A DNA stretch of 64,000 bases from Marinobacter maritimus (GTDB lineage Bacteria; Pseudomonadota; Gammaproteobacteria; Pseudomonadales; Oleiphilaceae), in assembly GCF_007671675.1 (NCBI RefSeq), contig NZ_VCGW01000002.1:62001-126000 (forward strand), written 5' to 3'. Below the pieces are notes generated by a model. That model was given only the letters and a program-made list of their open reading frames with translations, had not been told where the DNA came from and ran no database searches. The position numbers and the translations under genes are program-made. How positions within the stretch are numbered: position 1 is the stretch's first letter; each line of letters starts with the position of its first letter. This document shows positions 59,692 to 64,000 of the stretch, piece by piece.

Positions 59692-61056
59692 ATGTCACCG
59701 TTGCACGTTGTAATTCTGGCTGCCGGCCAGGGCTCAAGGATGAAATCATCGCTGCCGAAGGTGCTGCACAAGGTGGCGGGGCGACCCATGCTTCATCACG
59801 TGATCGATACGGCACTGACTCTGGGTGCCGAGAGCATACATGGGGTGATTGGACACGGTGCTGATCAGGTAAAGGCTGCTACTAAAGCGCACAATGTTAG
59901 CTGGGTGATGCAGGACCAGCAGTTGGGGACCGGCCACGCGGTCGCCCAGACATTGCCGGAATTACCGGATGATGCCCGGGTGTTGGTGCTATACGGTGAC
60001 GTACCGCTGACGACTGCGGAAACGCTACAGGGGCTGGTTCAGAATCTTGATGAGCAAACCCTGGGGTTGTTGACCGTTACTCTCGATAACCCCCAGGGCT
60101 ATGGCCGTATCCTGCGCGACGAGGCCGGAAACGTCACTGCGATTGTGGAGCAAAAAGACGCCAGCGTTGAACAGCTGGCGATTTGCGAAGTAAATACCGG
60201 CATTCTCGCCGTCAGTGCGCGGCGTCTGAAAACCTGGTTGCCGCAGCTGTCCAGCAGCAATGCCCAGGGTGAGTATTACCTCACCGACATCATTGCCATG
60301 GCGGTGCAGGCTGGTATGGCGGTGAACGTAGCCCAACCGGGGAATCCATTTGAAGTGCAGGGCGTCAATAACCGCCTGCAGCTGGCCGAGCTTGAGCGTT
60401 GGTATCAGAGCCGGGAAGCCGAGCGTCTGATGACTGAGGGCGCGACGCTTGCTGATCCGGCACGGGTAGATGTGCGCGGCCAACTCACCATTGGCAACGA
60501 CGTACTGATTGATGTGAACGTGGTGTTTAACGGTAAGGTGACTCTGGGCAGCCATGTGTCCATCGGGCCAGGTTGTGTGATTACCGATGCCAATATAGCT
60601 GATGGTGCTCAGATTCATGCCCACAGCGTAATCGAGCAAGCCAGTGTGGGCCCCAACGCCCAGGTCGGACCGTTTGCGCGCTTGCGCCCCGGCACACAGC
60701 TGGCCGCTAACACCAAGGTGGGTAATTTTGTTGAAACCAAAAAAGCGATCGTCGGTGAAGGGAGCAAAATTAACCATCTCAGCTACGTTGGTGATGCTAC
60801 GCTGGGAACCGATGTGAACGTGGGTGCAGGCACAATCACCTGCAACTATGATGGTGTAAATAAATACCAGACAGTGTTGGGCGATAGCGTGTTTGTTGGT
60901 TCCAACAGCTCGCTGGTTGCGCCCGTTACGGTTGCCGCTGGCGCCACGATTGGTGCCGGCTCCACCATCACCAGGGATGTGCCCGAACAACAACTGGCAG
61001 TGGCCAGGGGCCGGCAGCGCAACATCTCCAGTTGGCAGAAGCCGGAAAAACACTGA
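59692..61056 (+). CDS. glmU: Bifunctional N-acetylglucosamine-1-P uridylyltransferase / glucosamine-1-P acetyltransferase
   Basis: A 454-residue enzyme making UDP-GlcNAc for peptidoglycan and lipopolysaccharide. The N-terminal uridylyltransferase has [21 protein letters not shown] and YGDVPLTT. The C-terminal left-handed beta-helix carries hexapeptide repeats and [17 protein letters not shown], with the acetyltransferase active site. The ATG at 59692 gives the family start and has AAGGGAG 11 bases upstream. glmS follows 57 bases later. Confidence 0.97.
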   Translation: MSPLHVVILAAGQGSRMKSSLPKVLHKVAGRPMLHHVIDTALTLGAESIHGVIGHGADQVKAATKAHNVSWVMQDQQLGTGHAVAQTLPELPDDARVLVLYGDVPLTTAETLQGLVQNLDEQTLGLLTVTLDNPQGYGRILRDEAGNVTAIVEQKDASVEQLAICEVNTGILAVSARRLKTWLPQLSSSNAQGEYYLTDIIAMAVQAGMAVNVAQPGNPFEVQGVNNRLQLAELERWYQSREAERLMTEGATLADPARVDVRGQLTIGNDVLIDVNVVFNGKVTLGSHVSIGPGCVITDANIADGAQIHAHSVIEQASVGPNAQVGPFARLRPGTQLAANTKVGNFVETKKAIVGEGSKINHLSYVGDATLGTDVNVGAGTITCNYDGVNKYQTVLGDSVFVGSNSSLVAPVTVAAGATIGAGSTITRDVPEQQLAVARGRQRNISSWQKPEKH

Positions 61057-61113
61057 GTAAGAATTTTTTCCAGACTTTTTACCCTCAGTTTTATTACGAA
61101 CAGGACAAGCAGC

Positions 61114-62946
61114 ATGTGTGGCATTGTAGGTGCGGTTTCAGAACGGGACGTTCAGGGCATTCTTCTTGAAGGCCTGCGCCGCCTCGAGTACCGGGGATAC
61201 GATTCTGCCGGTATGGCAGTTCTGGACGGCAAAAGCGTTGTTCAGCGCGCTCGGGAAGTCGGCAAGGTAGCATCGCTGGCTGCTGCTATCGAAACCAATC
61301 CGCTGTCAGGCTACCTGGGCATTGCCCATACTCGCTGGGCAACTCATGGAGAGCCTTCACAGCTCAACGCCCACCCGCACATGTCTGGCGACCACCTGGC
61401 CATCGTTCACAACGGAATTATCGAGAACTATCAGGAGTTGCGTGAAGAGCTGAGGGCCGACGGCTTTGAGTTTACCTCACAAACCGATACCGAAGTGGTC
61501 GTGCACCTGATCGAAAAGAACTACCGTGAACTGGGCAAGCTATACGATGCTGTGAAGACCTCCATTACCCGTCTTCGCGGGGCCTATGCTCTGGCCGTCG
61601 TGCATGCCGAAGAGCCCGATCACATGGTGGTGTGCAGGGAAGGTAGCCCGCTGGTCGTGGGCGTGGGTATCGGCGAGAACTTTATCGCTTCGGACCAGCT
61701 TGCATTGCTTCCCGTGACCGACCGTTTCATGTTTCTGGAAGAGGGCGATCTTGCCGATATTCGCCGCGACAGCGTTGAGATTCATGATCGTGAGGGTACG
61801 CGGGTAGAGCGTGTCATCAGCCGTTTTGAACACAGTGCAGACTCAGCAGACAAAGGCGAATACCGACACTTCATGCTCAAGGAAATCAACGAGCAGCCAA
61901 GGGTCATCAAGGCCACCATGGAAGGCCGTGTGACAGAGTCGCGGGTACTGGAGCAGGCGCTTGGTACGGCGGCTGGAGACCTGTTGAAAGATATCCGCCA
62001 CGTTCAGATCATTGCCTGTGGCACCAGCTATCACGCCGGAATGGTGGCCCGCTACTGGATTGAAGATCTGGCGGGCGTACCTTGCTCCGTGGAGGTGGCT
62101 TCCGAGTTCCGCTATCGCAAGCACGTGATCCAGAAAGACACGCTGTTTCTGTGCATTTCCCAGTCCGGTGAAACGGCTGATACCCTGGCGGCGCTGCGTC
62201 AGGCCAAAAAAGCCGGCTTCCGTGCCGCGCTGGCCATCTGTAACGTGCCGGGTAGCTCGCTGGTGCGGGAATCCGATCTTGTGATCATGACCCAAGCTGG
62301 GCCGGAAATTGGTGTTGCCTCCACGAAAGCTTTTACCACCCAGTTGGTAGCCCTGCTGATTTTCACCTTGGCACTGGCTCGTAAAAACGGCCTCAGCGAA
62401 GAGCGGGAAGCGGAAATAGTTAAAGCTCTGCATCGGGTGCCCGGTCAGGTCAGCGATGTGCTGGCGCTGGACGGTGAGATTGCAGAGATGTCCAAGCGGT
62501 TTATGGACAAAAACCACGCCTTGTTCCTGGGCCGTGGTTCTCAGTTTCCGGTAGCGATGGAAGGCGCGCTGAAACTGAAAGAAATCTCTTACATCCACGC
62601 TGAAGCCTATCCCGCCGGCGAACTGAAGCATGGGCCGCTGGCACTGGTGGACAGCGAAATGCCCGTGATTACAGTTGCACCCAATAACAGCATGGCCGAG
62701 AAGCTAAAATCGAATCTGGAAGAAGTTCGTGCCCGTGGTGGTGAACTGTTCGTGTTTGCTGATCGTGCCGCGAATGTGAAGCCGGAAGAAAACACCCACG
62801 TAGTGCAGTTGCCGGAAGTGCACGAAATCACAGCTCCAATTGTCTATACCGTCCCGTTACAGCTGCTTTCGTACCACGTGGCAGTGCTCAAGGGCACGGA
62901 TGTGGACCAGCCCAGAAACCTGGCGAAAAGCGTAACGGTTGAGTAG
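61114..62946 (+). CDS. glmS: Glutamine-fructose-6-phosphate aminotransferase (isomerizing)
   Basis: A 610-residue enzyme that makes glucosamine-6-phosphate from fructose-6-phosphate and glutamine. The N-terminal glutaminase uses Cys2 (MCGIVGAV). [18 protein letters not shown] is also typical. Two SIS domains follow, with CGTSYHAG and [24 protein letters not shown]. The C-terminus is LAKSVTVE. It forms a cell-wall precursor pair with glmU. No glmS riboswitch is visible in the 57-base gap. Confidence 0.98.
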   Translation: MCGIVGAVSERDVQGILLEGLRRLEYRGYDSAGMAVLDGKSVVQRAREVGKVASLAAAIETNPLSGYLGIAHTRWATHGEPSQLNAHPHMSGDHLAIVHNGIIENYQELREELRADGFEFTSQTDTEVVVHLIEKNYRELGKLYDAVKTSITRLRGAYALAVVHAEEPDHMVVCREGSPLVVGVGIGENFIASDQLALLPVTDRFMFLEEGDLADIRRDSVEIHDREGTRVERVISRFEHSADSADKGEYRHFMLKEINEQPRVIKATMEGRVTESRVLEQALGTAAGDLLKDIRHVQIIACGTSYHAGMVARYWIEDLAGVPCSVEVASEFRYRKHVIQKDTLFLCISQSGETADTLAALRQAKKAGFRAALAICNVPGSSLVRESDLVIMTQAGPEIGVASTKAFTTQLVALLIFTLALARKNGLSEEREAEIVKALHRVPGQVSDVLALDGEIAEMSKRFMDKNHALFLGRGSQFPVAMEGALKLKEISYIHAEAYPAGELKHGPLALVDSEMPVITVAPNNSMAEKLKSNLEEVRARGGELFVFADRAANVKPEENTHVVQLPEVHEITAPIVYTVPLQLLSYHVAVLKGTDVDQPRNLAKSVTVE

Positions 62947-62994
62947 TCTGGCACCCCGCTTGAGAGCAATGTAAGCCGACACGTTCACTAGAGT

Positions 62995-63038
62995 AAAAAA
63001 GGCCTCCTGCCGGAATAAGAACAGCAGGAGGCCTTTTT
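62995..63038. terminator. Bidirectional terminator between glmS and cynS
   Basis: GGCCTCCTGC (63001-63010) pairs with GCAGGAGGCC (63024-63033). Six A precede and five T follow, so it can end transcription from both sides. Confidence 0.93.
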
Positions 63039-63111
63039 AATGGTGGACCAGGTCATCAGGGTGCACGAAGCCCACTTTCAAATCGCTGTCTGTCTGCCTG
63101 AACGGTCTTTA

Positions 63112-63561
63112 TCAGTAGGCTTTGTATGGGAGAAACTTGCCAGACAAAACCACATTTACGCGATCGCCTTTGGGGTCATCTTCGCGCTGAATATCCATCG
63201 AAAAATCGATGGCGCTCATAATGCCGTCACCGAATTCTTCATGGATCAATTCTTTGATCGTACTGCCGTAGACGTTAACAATTTCGTACCAGCGATAGAT
63301 CAGCGGGTCGGTAGGAACCGCAGTGGGAAGCGAGCCTTTGTAAGGAGCCACCTGAAGCCAGGCAACCGCTTCGTCACTGAGTTCGAATAGCTCACCGACC
63401 TTTTCAGCCTGCTCCTTGTTCATCGCCATCTGGCCAAGGCAAGCAGACGTAGTCCATTCTTTGGACAAACCAATGGTCTCTGCCACGGTGCTCCACTTGA
63501 TGTCTTTGAGCACTTTGGCGGACATAATCATCTGGGTTACTTCATCGCGGCTATTAATCAT
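63112..63561 (-). CDS. cynS: Cyanate hydratase (cyanase)
   Basis: A 149-residue cyanase that turns cyanate and bicarbonate into ammonia and carbon dioxide. The catalytic Arg and Glu lie in the YRWYEIVNVYG segment and the Ser in EFGDGIMSAIDF, matching Arg96, Glu99 and Ser122 of E. coli. The C-terminus GKFLPYKAY is also conserved. No cynT or cynX is visible in the window. The flavoprotein gene is 76 bases upstream on the same strand. Confidence 0.96.
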   Translation of the reverse strand: MINSRDEVTQMIMSAKVLKDIKWSTVAETIGLSKEWTTSACLGQMAMNKEQAEKVGELFELSDEAVAWLQVAPYKGSLPTAVPTDPLIYRWYEIVNVYGSTIKELIHEEFGDGIMSAIDFSMDIQREDDPKGDRVNVVLSGKFLPYKAY

Positions 63562-63637
63562 AATGGCTTCCTTCTGTTTGTGGGGTTATTCGAACGTATT
63601 GGTGTAAGACGTATCGGGACGAATCCTGTTCTCACGC

Positions 63638-64000
63638 TCAGGCGGCCCGGCTCTGGGCTGAGGTGCCTATTTTCATCTGCGAGATCTTCTGACTACCCAG
63701 GTATTGTTCCATAACGAGTTCGTTGGCATCTTGCGAAATGATCCTCCAGGTCCCTTCAGCCACGGGCCGACCATGCAAAATCACGGGCATTGCACGGGTT
63801 TTCAGCCTTATGACCGGTTGGGTATGCTGGTACTTCACGGTGTCCAAACCGAATATCGCGTGAGCGATTGCTTGCGCCTGATGTTTTATAGGTTCAATAA
63901 AGCGACAGGGCATTCCGTCGATGCTGATGCAATCACCCAGTGCGTATATATTCGGATCACTGGTGCAGAGCGTTTTGGGGTCCACAGCAAGGCCAGACTC
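63638..64000 (-). CDS. Rubredoxin-reductase-like FAD/NAD(P)-dependent oxidoreductase, C-terminal part (partial)
   Basis: The C-terminal 120 residues of a flavoprotein; the frame runs to the window edge, so the N-terminus is missing. TSDPNIYALGDC is the FAD-binding motif of the pyridine nucleotide-disulfide reductase family. The following RFIEPIKHQAQAIAHAIFG and VIRLKTRAMPVILHGRP resemble rubredoxin reductases (AlkT type) from memory. These pass electrons from NADH to rubredoxin, for example for alkane hydroxylation. The nitrite-reductase-associated or assimilatory types are alternatives. Confidence 0.75.
   Translation of the reverse strand, partial: ESGLAVDPKTLCTSDPNIYALGDCISIDGMPCRFIEPIKHQAQAIAHAIFGLDTVKYQHTQPVIRLKTRAMPVILHGRPVAEGTWRIISQDANELVMEQYLGSQKISQMKIGTSAQSRAA

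Noticed and set aside
61057-61113. A possible glmS ribozyme or riboswitch before glmS
   Set aside because: The gap is only 57 bases and shows no fitting structure; that element is known mainly from Gram-positive bacteria.
62871-62890. A CCACGTGG core in glmS as a third parS site
   Set aside because: The flanking bases do not match parS; only the central 8 bases agree.

Overview
The window looks like the replication-origin region of a Marinobacter-type gammaproteobacterium. The core order recF-dnaN-dnaA / rpmH-rnpA-yidD-yidC-mnmE and mnmG-rsmG-parA-parB-atpIBEFHAGDC-glmU-glmS is typical of pseudomonad and alteromonad relatives. The di-heme cytochrome c peroxidase at 37280-38332 closely resembles, from memory, the well-studied Marinobacter hydrocarbonoclasticus enzyme. 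No search was run, so the genus is an inference.

Layout. 1-8.4 kb: the end of recB, recD, a lone phage-tail-sheath-like gene running against recD, and two divergent ABC exporters (ATM1-type and MsbA-type, the second probably starting at ATC). 8.4-10.6 kb: gabT and a VC0807-family membrane protein. 10.6-18.4 kb, minus strand: gyrB, recF, an ABC1/UbiB-type kinase, dnaN and dnaA. recF contains two parS-like palindromes. 18.4-19.0 kb: the probable oriC, with gene orientation diverging from it. 19.0-23.1 kb, plus strand: rpmH to mnmE.

23.1-47.9 kb is a block of accessory genes between mnmE and mnmG, two genes that are usually close together in related genomes. It carries an ArsR/ArsP-like pair, ychJ, a DUF2959 lipoprotein and a small cytochrome c. 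Next is a complete type II DMSO-reductase-family molybdoenzyme operon (alpha, beta, chaperone, heme-b gamma) followed by an Mrp/Nbp35-like ATPase and a protein with 14 propeller-type repeats. It then carries a Fur-box TonB receptor, ccp, an orphan periplasmic binding protein, an acyl-CoA dehydrogenase, a DUF3833 lipoprotein, an RND efflux pair and an LplT-like MFS protein. An FNR/Anr-type site lies between the cytochrome c and the molybdoenzyme operon, and a second one lies before ccp. Anaerobic or microaerobic control is therefore likely for this part. The substrate of the molybdoenzyme cannot be read from the sequence.

47.9-63.0 kb returns to core genes: mnmG, rsmG, parAB, the nine-gene ATP synthase operon, glmU and glmS. 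A cluster of DnaA-box-like motifs precedes mnmG, and a terminator-like hairpin sits inside the atp operon between atpE and atpF. 63.0-64.0 kb: cynS (cyanase) and the C-terminal part of a rubredoxin-reductase-like flavoprotein cut by the window end.

The most unusual items are the six-gene molybdoenzyme/ATPase/14-repeat unit, the single contractile-sheath gene overlapping recD, the likely ATC start codon, the parS sites inside recF with a kinase gene in the dnaA operon, and the atpE-atpF hairpin.
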